A stretch of 64,000 bases of DNA from Tellurirhabdus rosea (lineage in GTDB: Bacteria > Bacteroidota > Bacteroidia > Cytophagales > Spirosomataceae). The notes beneath the pieces were generated by a model. The model searched no databases, had not been told where the DNA came from, and was given only the letters and a program-made list of their open reading frames with translations. The position numbers were made by a program, and so were the translations under genes. Positions 43,385 to 52,490 of this stretch are shown piece by piece. The stretch is from contig NZ_CP111085.1 in NCBI RefSeq assembly GCF_026278345.1, positions 3,365,501-3,429,500 on the forward strand, given 5' to 3'. Position 1 is the stretch's first letter. The number at the start of each line of letters is the position of its first letter.

Positions 43385-44578
43385 TCAACGGATGGAAACA
43401 CCGTCCTGGCTGGTCCGAAGCAGCGGCTCCTCGCCCGGAAAACGGGTGGTGGGCTTTTTCTGGCGGGTCGTCATAAAAGGCCGTTCGCCGAGCAGGTAAA
43501 ACCCGTAGGCCAGCGCCACTACGAGCGGAGTCCCGACAAACGCGTAGAAGAGGCTGGCCCCTGCCGGCGTCAGGCCGAGCGGGCGGATCAGGTACAGTTC
43601 GATGACCTGCAGCAGCGGGGCGTGAATCAGGTAAATGCTGTACGAAAACTGGCCTACGTACACCAGCGGGTCCCACGACAGCAGGCTTTTGAACCAGCTT
43701 CCCGTCCGGCGCGACAACCCGACCAGCAGGAAGGCCGTGGCGGCCCCCAGACTCAGGTCGACGGGCAGGAGGGTAAACGTTCCCGTCTGCGGTGTCAGCC
43801 AGATGTTCAGCGCCAGAAAACCCGTTGCCAGCTCGTACCAGGGGCCTTTGCGCGGATGCATGCCGAACAACTGCTCACTCGAAAACGCCAGATGCGCCGC
43901 CAGCATACCCAGCGCAAAAAGGCCAAAATAGTCCAGACAGGCCTCTTGGCTGATTCCCTCGACCGGATGCTGCCACAGCACGAACCACAGCACCGCCGAC
44001 AGCGCCACGGTGACGAGGGTAGTCCCGCTGCCGCTCCAGCGCCGGAAGCCGAGCACCAGCAGCGGGAAAAACAGGTAAATCCGCCATTCGACGGCGATGG
44101 ACCAGAGCGAGTGGTTGATTTTGTAGGCGCTGCCGGTCAGGTCGTGAATCAGGAGCAGGTGGCTGACGATATCCCAGGACGTGACCGGCAGGCAGATGGT
44201 CCAGTGCGTTGTGGTCGGCTGCCCGATGCAGGTCGCAATCAGCAGCAGCGAAAGGGCCAGACTAAGCAGGTAAGGGGGAACAATGCGCCGGAAGCGATGG
44301 CGGATAAACATCAGGTAATCGGTCCGGAGGTAGCCGTTGTTGCGCGCGACCGGCAGCATCAGGCAGTAGCCCGACAGCACAATGAACACATCGACGGCGT
44401 GACGGCCGTACGCAAAATACGGCAGCAGCCAGTTCTGGGCCAGATGGTCGCGCGGAATCTGCAGGGAGGCATGGTGAATGACGACGTAAAGCGCCGCCAG
44501 CGCCCTCATTCCGTCGATAAAAGCCAAATGCGACAACGCAGGCGAAAGGCTTTGCCTTGTCTGGTAATGCGTTTTCAA
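43385..44578 (-). CDS. Membrane acyltransferase (acyltransferase family 3), TTG start
   Basis: 397 residues with about ten membrane helices. The family start motif FIDGMRALAALYVVIHH (residues 20-36, catalytic His in VVIHH) is visible, as are DVFIVLSGYCLM and LWSIAVEWRIYLFFPLL. The first ATG (44509) would fall inside the FIDGMRAL motif, and a stop at 44588-44590 limits the frame, so the TTG at 44578 is the probable start. It would transfer acetyl or other acyl groups to a carbohydrate at the inner membrane. It may decorate the exopolysaccharide or a lipid-linked sugar, but is not linked to that locus. Confidence 0.88.
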   Translation of the reverse strand: MKTHYQTRQSLSPALSHLAFIDGMRALAALYVVIHHASLQIPRDHLAQNWLLPYFAYGRHAVDVFIVLSGYCLMLPVARNNGYLRTDYLMFIRHRFRRIVPPYLLSLALSLLLIATCIGQPTTTHWTICLPVTSWDIVSHLLLIHDLTGSAYKINHSLWSIAVEWRIYLFFPLLVLGFRRWSGSGTTLVTVALSAVLWFVLWQHPVEGISQEACLDYFGLFALGMLAAHLAFSSEQLFGMHPRKGPWYELATGFLALNIWLTPQTGTFTLLPVDLSLGAATAFLLVGLSRRTGSWFKSLLSWDPLVYVGQFSYSIYLIHAPLLQVIELYLIRPLGLTPAGASLFYAFVGTPLVVALAYGFYLLGERPFMTTRQKKPTTRFPGEEPLLRTSQDGVSIR

Positions 44579-44775
44579 AAGAGTCCGTTACGGTTAAGAT
44601 ATAGACCATTTTCTGCAAAAAAGAGGCCATACTTGCGCTGAGCGGGCTTTCAGTTTAGCGTAAGGTGATTTTGATTTGTCTGACAAACCGACGGAGCGTT
44701 AATTTTTTGCTTTATAAGGCTCAAATGATTTATTTTCAGGTGGATTAAAACCTCCCGCGAAACTCAACTCTTCCC

Positions 44776-45891
44776 TTGCCGACCGTAAACGACAATTGGC
44801 TGCGTCTGGTGGGCGTGTCGCTCATGATGGTGCTGAACTACCTCAGCAACGGGTACTGGAAACAGCCGTTGACCGGGCCGCTCATCGCCAAACAGGGCCT
44901 GGCCCTGCTGACCATTGTGGCGTTCTGGGAAGCCGGGCGGTTTCTGATTTTGTTTTTCCGGAGAAAATACCCCACCGCCACCGGCCGGCGGCTGGTCACG
45001 ACGGTGCTGGTCGGGACCGGGGCGACGGCCGTTCTGCTCCGGGGACTGGACGTGCTGCGGCACCTGCTGCTGACGGGTTCGCTGGAAAATATTCCCCCGG
45101 AACGCACGGCGTCCATCACCATCAATCACCTGAAGGTCTCGCTGACGATTCTGGAAATTGACCTGCTGCGGGCGTTTTTTCCGTTTATCGTCCTGCTGCT
45201 GGCCTACGAAATTTTCCTGTATGCCGCCGAATCCCGGGCGGTGGCCCAGCAGTTGCGGCGGGCCGAAGCCGAAAAGGCCGAGCTGGAAAAGGCGCACCTG
45301 CTGAGCCAGCTTGATGTTCTCAAACAGCAGATCAACCCGCATTTTCTGTTCAATAGCCTCAACGCCCTGAATGCGCTCATTGAGATCGACCCGCCTCAGG
45401 CCAGCCATTATCTGCAGGAGCTTAGTTCGGTGTATCGCTACCTGCTGCAGTCGAGCAACCAGCCCCTGACGACCCTTGCCGCGGAACTGCGTTTTATCGA
45501 GTCGTACGCCCACCTGCTGAAAACCCGGTTTGGGGAAGGGTTTCTGCTCGCCGTGGATGTGGCCAGAGAGTACGAAAACTGCGGTGTGCCGCCGCTGACG
45601 CTACAGCTGCTGGTCGAGAATGCCGTCAAACACAACGTCGCGCAGGAGCGTCGGCCGTTGAAAGTGTATATCGGGACCGACGAGCGGGGCTGGCTGGTGG
45701 TTCGGAACAATCTGCAGCGCAAAACGGTGGCTGTCGCCTCCAACGGCGTCGGTCTTCGCAACATCGTCACCCGCTATCGGTTCATCGGCCAGCCGGAGCC
45801 GGTCATTCAGGACGACGGGGCCGCTTTCACCGTGACCGTGCCGCTCGTTCCCGCCGCGGTTCAGCCCGAACTCCCGACAACCCGGGTCTGA
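44776..45891 (+). CDS. LytS/YehU-type sensor histidine kinase, TTG start
   Basis: 371 residues. Four membrane helices lie in the first 150 residues, followed by a coiled linker (AQQLRRAEAEKAELEKAHLLSQLDVLKQQ). The His_kinase domain has the phosphoacceptor in INPHFLFNSLNALN near residue 187. The ATPase part shows LLVENAVKHN (N box, near 278) and NGVGLRNIVTRYRF (G box, near 323). An in-frame stop at 44746 and the absence of an early ATG make the TTG at 44776 (LPTVNDNWLRLV) the likely start; ATG 44824 would cut the first helix. No LytTR response regulator is adjacent, so the partner lies elsewhere. Confidence 0.87.
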   Translation: MPTVNDNWLRLVGVSLMMVLNYLSNGYWKQPLTGPLIAKQGLALLTIVAFWEAGRFLILFFRRKYPTATGRRLVTTVLVGTGATAVLLRGLDVLRHLLLTGSLENIPPERTASITINHLKVSLTILEIDLLRAFFPFIVLLLAYEIFLYAAESRAVAQQLRRAEAEKAELEKAHLLSQLDVLKQQINPHFLFNSLNALNALIEIDPPQASHYLQELSSVYRYLLQSSNQPLTTLAAELRFIESYAHLLKTRFGEGFLLAVDVAREYENCGVPPLTLQLLVENAVKHNVAQERRPLKVYIGTDERGWLVVRNNLQRKTVAVASNGVGLRNIVTRYRFIGQPEPVIQDDGAAFTVTVPLVPAAVQPELPTTRV

Positions 45892-45969
45892 GGCTGCGCC
45901 TATTACAAAAGTAGTTTTTTGGATTGGCTAATGGCCTCAGAGACAGCTTAGGACATGGAATAGCAAGGG

Positions 45970-45998
45970 CGGAGCGGGCTTTGGGACGAATCGCTCCG
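45970..45998. terminator. Hairpin after the histidine kinase gene
   Basis: CGGAGCG (45970-45976) and CGCTCCG (45992-45998) form a 7-bp stem with a 15-nt loop in the 240-nt gap before nagB. No T run follows directly, so it is either a weak terminator or another GCGGAGC-type palindrome. The only other thing of note in the gap is an AT-rich tract at about 46030-46051. Confidence 0.4.
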
Positions 45999-46057
45999 GG
46001 ACTGTCTACCCATTCAGGAGCATTGCCTAGTTTTTAAAAAAATTTAAAAACAATCCG

Positions 46058-46088
46058 TTGCCGTTCCGACAAAGTTTGCTCAACTTTG
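46058..46088 (+). promoter_or_regulatory. Promoter of the nagB-like gene
   Basis: TTG at 46058-46060, 20-nt spacer, CAACTTTG at 46081-46088 (7 of 8 bases of TAnnTTTG). A near-palindromic A/T tract GTTTTTAAAAAAATTTAAAAAC immediately upstream could act as an UP-like element. The leader to ATG 46132 would be about 37 nt. Confidence 0.5.
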
Positions 46089-46131
46089 AATTCTGGTAAA
46101 CAACCTCTCCAACAAACACCGCCAACAGATT

Positions 46132-48102
46132 ATGATTGCTGAACCTTCCGTTATCGACGGGGCTGGTATGGACAGCACGACGGCCCGTGCGGGTGAGCCG
46201 ATTCAACAGGCGATTACCTACGAAAAAATTCCGACCAATATTTACGCGGATGCCAAAGCGGCGTCGCAGGCGGTAGCCAAAGAGATTGCGGCCCTGATTC
46301 GGCAGAAACAGGCGGAAGGCAAACCCTGCGTGCTGGGTCTGGCCACCGGTTCGTCGCCTAAGACGGTTTACGCCGAACTGATCCGGATGCACCGCGAGGA
46401 AGACCTGAGCTTCCGGAACGTGGTCACTTTCAACCTCGACGAATATTATCCGATGGAGCCGGATTCGCTGCAAAGCTACGTCCGCTTCATGAAGGAGCAG
46501 CTTTTCGACCACGTCGATATTCCGGCGGGCAACTACTTCATCCCGGACGGAACGGTGCCGCTGAACAAGGTGGCGGATTTTGTGCGGTCTTACGAAGACA
46601 AAATCGAATCGTACGGCGGTCTGGACTTCCAGCTGCTCGGCATTGGCGGCAACGGTCACATCGGGTTCAACGAACCGGGTTCGCTCATCAATTCGCACAC
46701 CCGCCTGATGATGCTCGACCATTCGACACGAGCCGCCGCCGCGGGCGACTTCGGCAGTCTGGCTAAAGTGCCCAAGAAGGCCATCACGATGGGGGTTGCT
46801 TCCATTCTGAAAGCCCGTCGTGTGGTGCTGCTGGCCTGGGGCGAGCGCAAAGCGCCGGTCATCAAAGCCGCCGTGGAAGGCGTAGTGACCGAACTGGTGC
46901 CGGCTTCGTACCTGCAGACGCATCCCAACGGCCTATTTGTCATCGACGAAGCCGCCGCTTCGGAGCTGACCCGCATGAAAACGCCGTGGCTGGTCGATAC
47001 GGTCGTCTGGGATAACAAGATGATCAAAAAGGCCGTCACGCACCTGTCGCTGACCCTCGGCAAGCCTATTCTGAAACTGACCAACAAGGATTATAACGAC
47101 AACGGGATGAGCGATCTGCTGGCGCAGGTCGGGCAGGCGTACGACCTCAACATCGACGTTTTCAACCAGCTTCAGCACACGATTACGGGCTGGCCGGGCG
47201 GTAAACCGGCTGCCGACGACACCAACCGTCCCGAACGCGCCCTGCCCGCCAGCAAGCGCTGCCTTATTTTCTCGCCGCATCCCGACGACGACATCATCTC
47301 GATGGGCGGCACCTTCCAGCGCCTGCACGACCAGGGGCACGAGGTCCACGTGGCGTACCAGACCTCCGGCAACATTGCCGTAGCGGACGACGAGGCGCTG
47401 CGTTTTGCGGATTATGTGGTGGATTTCAACGAGCGTTTTGGCATCGAGAGTCCGCAGGCGACCCAGATTTTCCGGGATGCCGCCGCGTTCCTGCGCAACA
47501 AAAAGGACAGCGAAATGGACACGCCCGAAGTCCGGCACGTGAAAGGCCTGATTCGCCGGGGTGAGGCCAAATCGACCTGCCGTTTTGTGGGTATTCCGGT
47601 CGAAAACGCGCACTTCCTCGATATGCCGTTCTACGAAACGGGCAAAGTAGAGAAAAAGCCGCTGAGCGAAGAGGATATCCGGGTGGTGATGGACCTGATC
47701 GAGAAGGTCAAGCCGCACCAGATTTACGCCGCCGGGGACCTGGCCGATCCGCACGGCACGCACAAGGTCTGTCTGGATGCCATCATGGAAGCCGTTCGCC
47801 GCCTGAAGCACAAGAATTTCATGAAAGACTGCTGGGTATGGCTGTACCGTGGTGCCTGGGCCGAGTGGGATATTTACGAAATCGAAATGGCCGTACCGAT
47901 GTCGCCGGACCAGTTGCTGCGCAAGCGCCTTGGCATTTTTAAACACCAGTCCCAGAAGGACGGGGTGGTGTTCCAGGGAACCGATTCGCGTGAGTTCTGG
48001 CAGCGGGCCGAGGAGCGCAACCAGGGTACGGCAGAACTGTACAACCGCCTGGGCCTGGCCGAATACGAAGCCATGGAAGCCTTCGTCCGCTGGAAATTCT
48101 AA
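46132..48102 (+). CDS. nagB: Glucosamine-6-phosphate deaminase fused to an LmbE/PIG-L-type domain
   Basis: 656 residues, cytoplasmic. Residues 30-290 form the NagB domain, which turns glucosamine-6-phosphate into fructose-6-phosphate and ammonia. LGLATGSSPKTVY is the phosphate loop, NLDEYYPM (D103, E104) holds the catalytic acid/base, and GIGGNGHIGFNEPGS holds the ring-opening histidine H176. From about residue 380 an LmbE/PIG-L domain begins (IFSPHPDDDIISMGGT, metal-binding HPDD) and ends with DPHGTH. This family commonly deacetylates N-acetylglucosamine derivatives. Fusions of this length are common in Bacteroidota, so both domains belong to the family form. A long hairpin follows the stop. 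Confidence 0.93.
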   Translation: MIAEPSVIDGAGMDSTTARAGEPIQQAITYEKIPTNIYADAKAASQAVAKEIAALIRQKQAEGKPCVLGLATGSSPKTVYAELIRMHREEDLSFRNVVTFNLDEYYPMEPDSLQSYVRFMKEQLFDHVDIPAGNYFIPDGTVPLNKVADFVRSYEDKIESYGGLDFQLLGIGGNGHIGFNEPGSLINSHTRLMMLDHSTRAAAAGDFGSLAKVPKKAITMGVASILKARRVVLLAWGERKAPVIKAAVEGVVTELVPASYLQTHPNGLFVIDEAAASELTRMKTPWLVDTVVWDNKMIKKAVTHLSLTLGKPILKLTNKDYNDNGMSDLLAQVGQAYDLNIDVFNQLQHTITGWPGGKPAADDTNRPERALPASKRCLIFSPHPDDDIISMGGTFQRLHDQGHEVHVAYQTSGNIAVADDEALRFADYVVDFNERFGIESPQATQIFRDAAAFLRNKKDSEMDTPEVRHVKGLIRRGEAKSTCRFVGIPVENAHFLDMPFYETGKVEKKPLSEEDIRVVMDLIEKVKPHQIYAAGDLADPHGTHKVCLDAIMEAVRRLKHKNFMKDCWVWLYRGAWAEWDIYEIEMAVPMSPDQLLRKRLGIFKHQSQKDGVVFQGTDSREFWQRAEERNQGTAELYNRLGLAEYEAMEAFVRWKF

Positions 48103-48108
48103 CTACAG

Positions 48109-48165
48109 TTTCCCGAAAAGAGAAATGCCATATCTGCGAGGTATGGCATTTCTCTTTTCGGGAAA
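48109..48165 (+). terminator. Perfect 24-bp hairpin after nagB
   Basis: Bases 48109-48132 and 48142-48165 are perfect reverse complements around a 9-nt loop (TCTGCGAGG). It begins 6 nt after the nagB stop and ends 31 nt before the next start. Only an A-rich stretch follows rather than T's, so termination would have to use the T's of the stem; an mRNA-stabilising or processing hairpin is as likely. Confidence 0.8.
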
Positions 48166-48196
48166 ATAGGTAATATAGACACCTGATACGTAACCT

Positions 48197-49357
48197 ATGC
48201 AGACCGAACCTAAAGCGCAAGCGATAACTACCGAACGTAAACCACAAGGCAGTCCGATCGCGGGTGCGCGCCTGCTGTCGCTCGATACTTTCCGCGGCAT
48301 CACCGTCGCGGCGATGATCATGGTCAACAATCCGGGCGACTGGGGGCATGTCTACGGCCCCCTACTCCACGCCCACTGGCACGGCTGGACGCCCACGGAC
48401 CTGATTTTTCCGTTTTTCCTGTTCATCGTCGGCGTGTCGATCACCTACGCGCTGGCGGGTGGCGACAGGCCCGGCACGACCGGGAAAATCCTGAAACGCG
48501 GGCTGGTGCTCTTCGGCCTCGGTTTGTTCCTGAATCTGTTCCCCCGTTTTGACTTTGCCACGTTCCGCATTCCGGGCGTGCTGCAGCGGATTGCGCTGGT
48601 TTACATCCTCTGCTCCCTGATTTTTGTCCGGACGACGGCCCGGCAACAGGGCTGGCTGCTGGGAACGTTGCTGGTCGGCTACTGGCTCCTGATGACGGTG
48701 GTGCCCGTTCCCGGCGTCGGGTACGCGAATCTGGAGCCGGAAACAAACTTCGGGGCCTGGCTCGACCGGACGCTGCTGGGCGATCACCTCTGGAAAACCT
48801 CCAAAATCTGGGACCCGGAAGGGCTGCTGAGTACCGTCCCGGCAATCGGGACGGGCCTGATCGGTGTGCTGGCCGGAACGCTGCTGCGCTCGGCGCGCGC
48901 CGAAGCCGAAAAAGTGGCCTGGCTGTTTACGGCGGGCTGTCTGGCACTGCTCGCCGCCTACGTCTGGAACGGTTTTTTCCCGATCAACAAAGCTCTCTGG
49001 ACGAGTTCGTACGTGCTGCTCGCGGGCGGACTGGCCCTGCTGGGGCTGGCGCTGTGTTACTGGCTGGTCGATGTGCAGGGCTACAAGCGCTGGACGCCGC
49101 CTTTTGTGGCTTTCGGGGTGAACGCCATCACGGTTTTTTTCCTCTCGGGCCTGATTCCGCGCATCCTGTCGATGATCAAAGTTGCCGGACCGGACGGAAA
49201 GGAAACGGGTGCGAAAGAGTGGATGTACCAGACCTTTTTTGTGCCGTACTTCGACAGTCCGTACAACGCCTCGCTGGCCGGCGCCCTGACCTTCATCGGC
49301 ATCTGGTTCGGGATTTTGTACGGGATGTACCGGCGGCGGATCATCATCAAAGTGTAG
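48197..49357 (+). CDS. HGSNAT-like membrane acetyltransferase (COG4299/DUF5009 type)
   Basis: 386 residues with about 10-11 membrane helices. SLDTFRGITVAAMIMVNNPGDW near the N-terminus and HAHWHGWTPTDLIFPFFLFIVGVSI, with conserved H/W/D residues, are typical of the heparan-alpha-glucosaminide N-acetyltransferase-like family. The human enzyme moves acetyl from cytosolic acetyl-CoA across the membrane to terminal glucosamine. Bacterial members are little studied. Placement after NagB-LmbE supports a role in amino-sugar modification, by inference. No separate promoter box is seen in the 94-nt gap, so it may depend on read-through past the hairpin. Confidence 0.87.
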   Translation: MQTEPKAQAITTERKPQGSPIAGARLLSLDTFRGITVAAMIMVNNPGDWGHVYGPLLHAHWHGWTPTDLIFPFFLFIVGVSITYALAGGDRPGTTGKILKRGLVLFGLGLFLNLFPRFDFATFRIPGVLQRIALVYILCSLIFVRTTARQQGWLLGTLLVGYWLLMTVVPVPGVGYANLEPETNFGAWLDRTLLGDHLWKTSKIWDPEGLLSTVPAIGTGLIGVLAGTLLRSARAEAEKVAWLFTAGCLALLAAYVWNGFFPINKALWTSSYVLLAGGLALLGLALCYWLVDVQGYKRWTPPFVAFGVNAITVFFLSGLIPRILSMIKVAGPDGKETGAKEWMYQTFFVPYFDSPYNASLAGALTFIGIWFGILYGMYRRRIIIKV

Positions 49358-49536
49358 TCGATTGTCTGGCGGCTTCTCCGCACAAAAACGATTTTCGGGC
49401 AGTGGTGTATCTTCGCTCCGGGGAAGGCGGCACCGCTGCTTTTCGTTTTTGCAACAGTCACCGCCGCCTGCACGTTTTAAGGGAAAAGTTTGGCTTTATT
49501 GACGCATATTGCCCCCAAAGCTTTGGCTCCCAACGC

Positions 49537-52422
49537 ATGAACGTATTCCGCAAGTCCTTCCTATCGTTGTCTGCCGCCCTGGTGCTGATGGCTCCGGCAC
49601 TCGGCCAGACAACCAAAGCCCGGAAAGCCTCGGCCAAACCCGCCGTCGTACGCCGCACGGCCGTGCCCGTTCCGGCCGAACTGAAACAGGCCATTCCCTT
49701 CGACCCCACCGTAAAACGCGGCAAGCTGCCCAACGGCCTGACCTATTATATCCGAAAAAATACCGAGCCAAAAGCCCGGGCTGAACTGCGGCTCGTCGTG
49801 AAGGCGGGCGCCATTCTGGAAACGGACGAGCAGCAGGGACTGGCGCACTTTCTGGAACACATGGCCTTCAACGGCACGAAGAACTTCCCCAAAAACGAAC
49901 TGATCAACTTTCTCCAGTCGTCGGGCGTACGCTTTGGGGCCGACCTGAACGCGTACACGGGCTTCGACGAGACGGTGTACGAACTGCCCGTCCCGACCGA
50001 CTCCGCCCGGGTGTTCGAGCGGGCGTTTCAGATTCTGGAAGACTGGGCGCACAACATCACGTTCGAGCCGGACGAAATCGAGAAGGAGCGGGGCGTGGTG
50101 CTGGAAGAGGCCCGGTCGCGGCGGAGTGCCCAGGAACGGATGCGCGAGAAGTACTTTCCGCTCATTCTGAACAATTCCCGCTACGCCGACCGGCTGCCCA
50201 TCGGCAAACTGGACATCATCCGGACCTTCAAACCGGCCACGCTGAAGCAGTTTTACACCGACTGGTATCGTCCGGACCTGATGGCCGTCGTGGCCGTGGG
50301 CGATTTTGACGTGGCGCAGGTGGAGGCGACCATCCGCGAAAAATTCGGGCGCATTCCGGCTGTGAAAGGTCCAAAACCCCGCACGGAGTACACCATTTCG
50401 CCGCATAAGGACACCAAAATCGCGATTGTGACCGACCCGGAACAGCCCAATACGGTCGTGCAGATTCTCTACAAACGTCCCGAAACAAAGGAAAAAACGC
50501 TGCTGGATTTGCGCGAAGGCATGAAACGCAGTCTGTTCAACACCATGCTCGGCGACCGGATTCAGGAACTGACCCGCCAGGCCGACCCGCCGTTTCTGTT
50601 TGGTTTCAGCAATTACGGCAGCTTCCTCGGGAATCTGGATGCCTTCAGTTCGTATGTGGTGGCGAAAGACGCCGCCAGCCTGAAGCGCTCGCTCAACGAA
50701 ATCCTGAACGAAAACGCCCGGGTCGAACGCTATGGCTTTACCGAAACCGAACTGGAGCGGGCCAAAAAGCAGTTCATGAAAACCATCGAACGCGCCTACC
50801 GCGAACGCGACAAAACCCGCTCGTCGGTCTACATCGGTGAATATGTGGACCATTTCCTGCACGACGACCCGGCCATCGGCATCGAAACGTATTACGATTT
50901 TCAGAAACGGTACATCGGCGGCATCACGCTCGGGGACGTTAACAACCTCGCCAAAGATTTTATCACGCCGGACAACCGCGCCGTGGTGATCATGGCTCCC
51001 GAGAAAGAAAAGGACAAACTGCCGTCGGAGGCCGACGTGCTGGCGCTGGTCAACGGGGCGGGCCGCGACGTGACGGCGTATGTGGATAAAGTGGTGGATA
51101 AACCCCTGTTATCCACCTTGCCCGTGGGCGGTCCGGTGACAAATGAGCGCGAAATCAGGGAAATCGGCGTGACGGAATGGACGCTCAAAAACGGCGTGCG
51201 CGTGGTGCTGAAGCCGACCAACTTCAAGAACGACCAGATCATTTTCACCGGCACCAGCTTCGGTGGCACATCGCTGTACGGCAACGAGGATTTCGAGTCG
51301 GCCCGCTTTGCCTCGACGCTGGCCCATCTGAGCGGCGTGGGCGAATACAACCAGACGCAGTTGCAGCGGTTCCTGACGGGCAAGTCGGTGAACGTAGGGC
51401 CGTACATTTCCGAAACGGGCGAAGGCGTCGGTGGTAACACATCGCCGGAAGACCTCGAAACGGCCCTGCAACTGCTCTACGCCTATTTCACGACGCCCCG
51501 CCTGGACACCGACGTCATCAAGGGCTTCCTGTCGAACCAGCGGGCAGCACTGCAAAATGCGTACGCCACCCCCACGCCGCAGAAGATCTTCAACGACACG
51601 CTGGCGGCCGTACTCGGCAACTACAATTACCGCCGGATGCCGCTCACGCTCGCGCGCCTCGAACAGGTGAAACCCGAGCGGGCTTTGCAGCTCTACCGCG
51701 ACCGTTTTGCCGACGCCAGCGATTTTACCTTCTTTTTCGTCGGTAATTTCAAGGAAAAAGAAATCCGGCCGCTGCTCGAAAAGTACCTCGGCGGTCTGCC
51801 GGTGACGGGCCGCAAGGAAAGCTACAAGGACCTGGGCATCCGGACACCGAAGGGCCAGATCGCCAAAACGGTTTTTAAGGGCATCGACCCGAAAAGCACC
51901 GTGCAACTCGTGTTCAGCGGCGATTTCGACTGGAATCCGGAGAACGCCACCCAGGTGGACGCCCTGGCGGAAGTGCTGGAAATCAAGCTGACCGAAAAGC
52001 TGCGGGAGGAGGAAAGCGGCGTTTACGGCGTGAGCGTGGGCGGCGGCTACAGCAAGATTCCGGCGGAGCGTTACTCGTTCCGCATCGGCTTCACCTGCGC
52101 CCCCGAAAACGTGGAAAAGCTCATCGCCAAATCGCTGGAAACGATTGAAAGCCTGAAAAAGACCGGGGCCGACGAACGGGACATTGCCAAGTTCAAGGCC
52201 GAAACGCGCCGCGAAACCGAAGTGCAACTGAAGGACAACGGCTTCTGGCTCGGCTACCTCTCCAGCCAGTACCTCAACGGAGACGACCCGACCGAAATCC
52301 TGCGCGAAGACGAACTGCTGAAAAAAGTAACGGTCGAAAGCACGAAAGTGGCCGCCAACCGCTATTTCGCCGGGAATTACATTCGGGTGGTGCTGATGCC
52401 GGAAAAGACAGTTAAGAATTAA
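49537..52422 (+). CDS. M16-family zinc metallopeptidase, double-length, exported
   Basis: 961 residues from ATG 49537 (MNVFRKSFLSLSAALVLMAPALGQ, signal peptide; the open frame to 49054 overlaps the previous gene and is rejected). The inverted zinc motif HxxEH is H104-F-L-E107-H108 (GLAHFLEHMAFNG), with the third ligand in the ERGVVLEEAR segment near 185-191. The first half is the active M16 pair. The second half (from about residue 545, WTLKNGVRVVLKPTNF) is the homologous but HxxEH-less pair that closes the chamber, as in PqqL/pitrilysin-like enzymes. It would degrade peptides in the periplasm. A terminator follows. Confidence 0.93.
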   Translation: MNVFRKSFLSLSAALVLMAPALGQTTKARKASAKPAVVRRTAVPVPAELKQAIPFDPTVKRGKLPNGLTYYIRKNTEPKARAELRLVVKAGAILETDEQQGLAHFLEHMAFNGTKNFPKNELINFLQSSGVRFGADLNAYTGFDETVYELPVPTDSARVFERAFQILEDWAHNITFEPDEIEKERGVVLEEARSRRSAQERMREKYFPLILNNSRYADRLPIGKLDIIRTFKPATLKQFYTDWYRPDLMAVVAVGDFDVAQVEATIREKFGRIPAVKGPKPRTEYTISPHKDTKIAIVTDPEQPNTVVQILYKRPETKEKTLLDLREGMKRSLFNTMLGDRIQELTRQADPPFLFGFSNYGSFLGNLDAFSSYVVAKDAASLKRSLNEILNENARVERYGFTETELERAKKQFMKTIERAYRERDKTRSSVYIGEYVDHFLHDDPAIGIETYYDFQKRYIGGITLGDVNNLAKDFITPDNRAVVIMAPEKEKDKLPSEADVLALVNGAGRDVTAYVDKVVDKPLLSTLPVGGPVTNEREIREIGVTEWTLKNGVRVVLKPTNFKNDQIIFTGTSFGGTSLYGNEDFESARFASTLAHLSGVGEYNQTQLQRFLTGKSVNVGPYISETGEGVGGNTSPEDLETALQLLYAYFTTPRLDTDVIKGFLSNQRAALQNAYATPTPQKIFNDTLAAVLGNYNYRRMPLTLARLEQVKPERALQLYRDRFADASDFTFFFVGNFKEKEIRPLLEKYLGGLPVTGRKESYKDLGIRTPKGQIAKTVFKGIDPKSTVQLVFSGDFDWNPENATQVDALAEVLEIKLTEKLREEESGVYGVSVGGGYSKIPAERYSFRIGFTCAPENVEKLIAKSLETIESLKKTGADERDIAKFKAETRRETEVQLKDNGFWLGYLSSQYLNGDDPTEILREDELLKKVTVESTKVAANRYFAGNYIRVVLMPEKTVKN

Positions 52423-52440
52423 GAGTTATGAGTTAAAAGT

Positions 52441-52483
52441 AGGCTCCGCTGGCTGACGAGTTTGTTGGTTGGCGGGGCTTTTT
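52441..52483 (+). terminator. Rho-independent terminator of the M16 peptidase gene
   Basis: AGGCTCCGC (52441-52449) pairs with GCGGGGCTT (52472-52480) with two G-U pairs in RNA, followed by a T run to 52483. Also usable from the minus strand for the Uma2 gene. Confidence 0.7.
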
Positions 52484-52490
52484 AGTGCTT

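Noticed and set aside
49054-49536. 161-codon N-terminal extension of the M16 peptidase frame.
   Set aside because: Overlaps the acetyltransferase gene in another frame; the signal peptide begins at ATG 49537.
49561-50862. 433-codon minus-strand frame opposite the M16 peptidase.
   Set aside because: Shadow of the HxxEH-bearing gene on the other strand.
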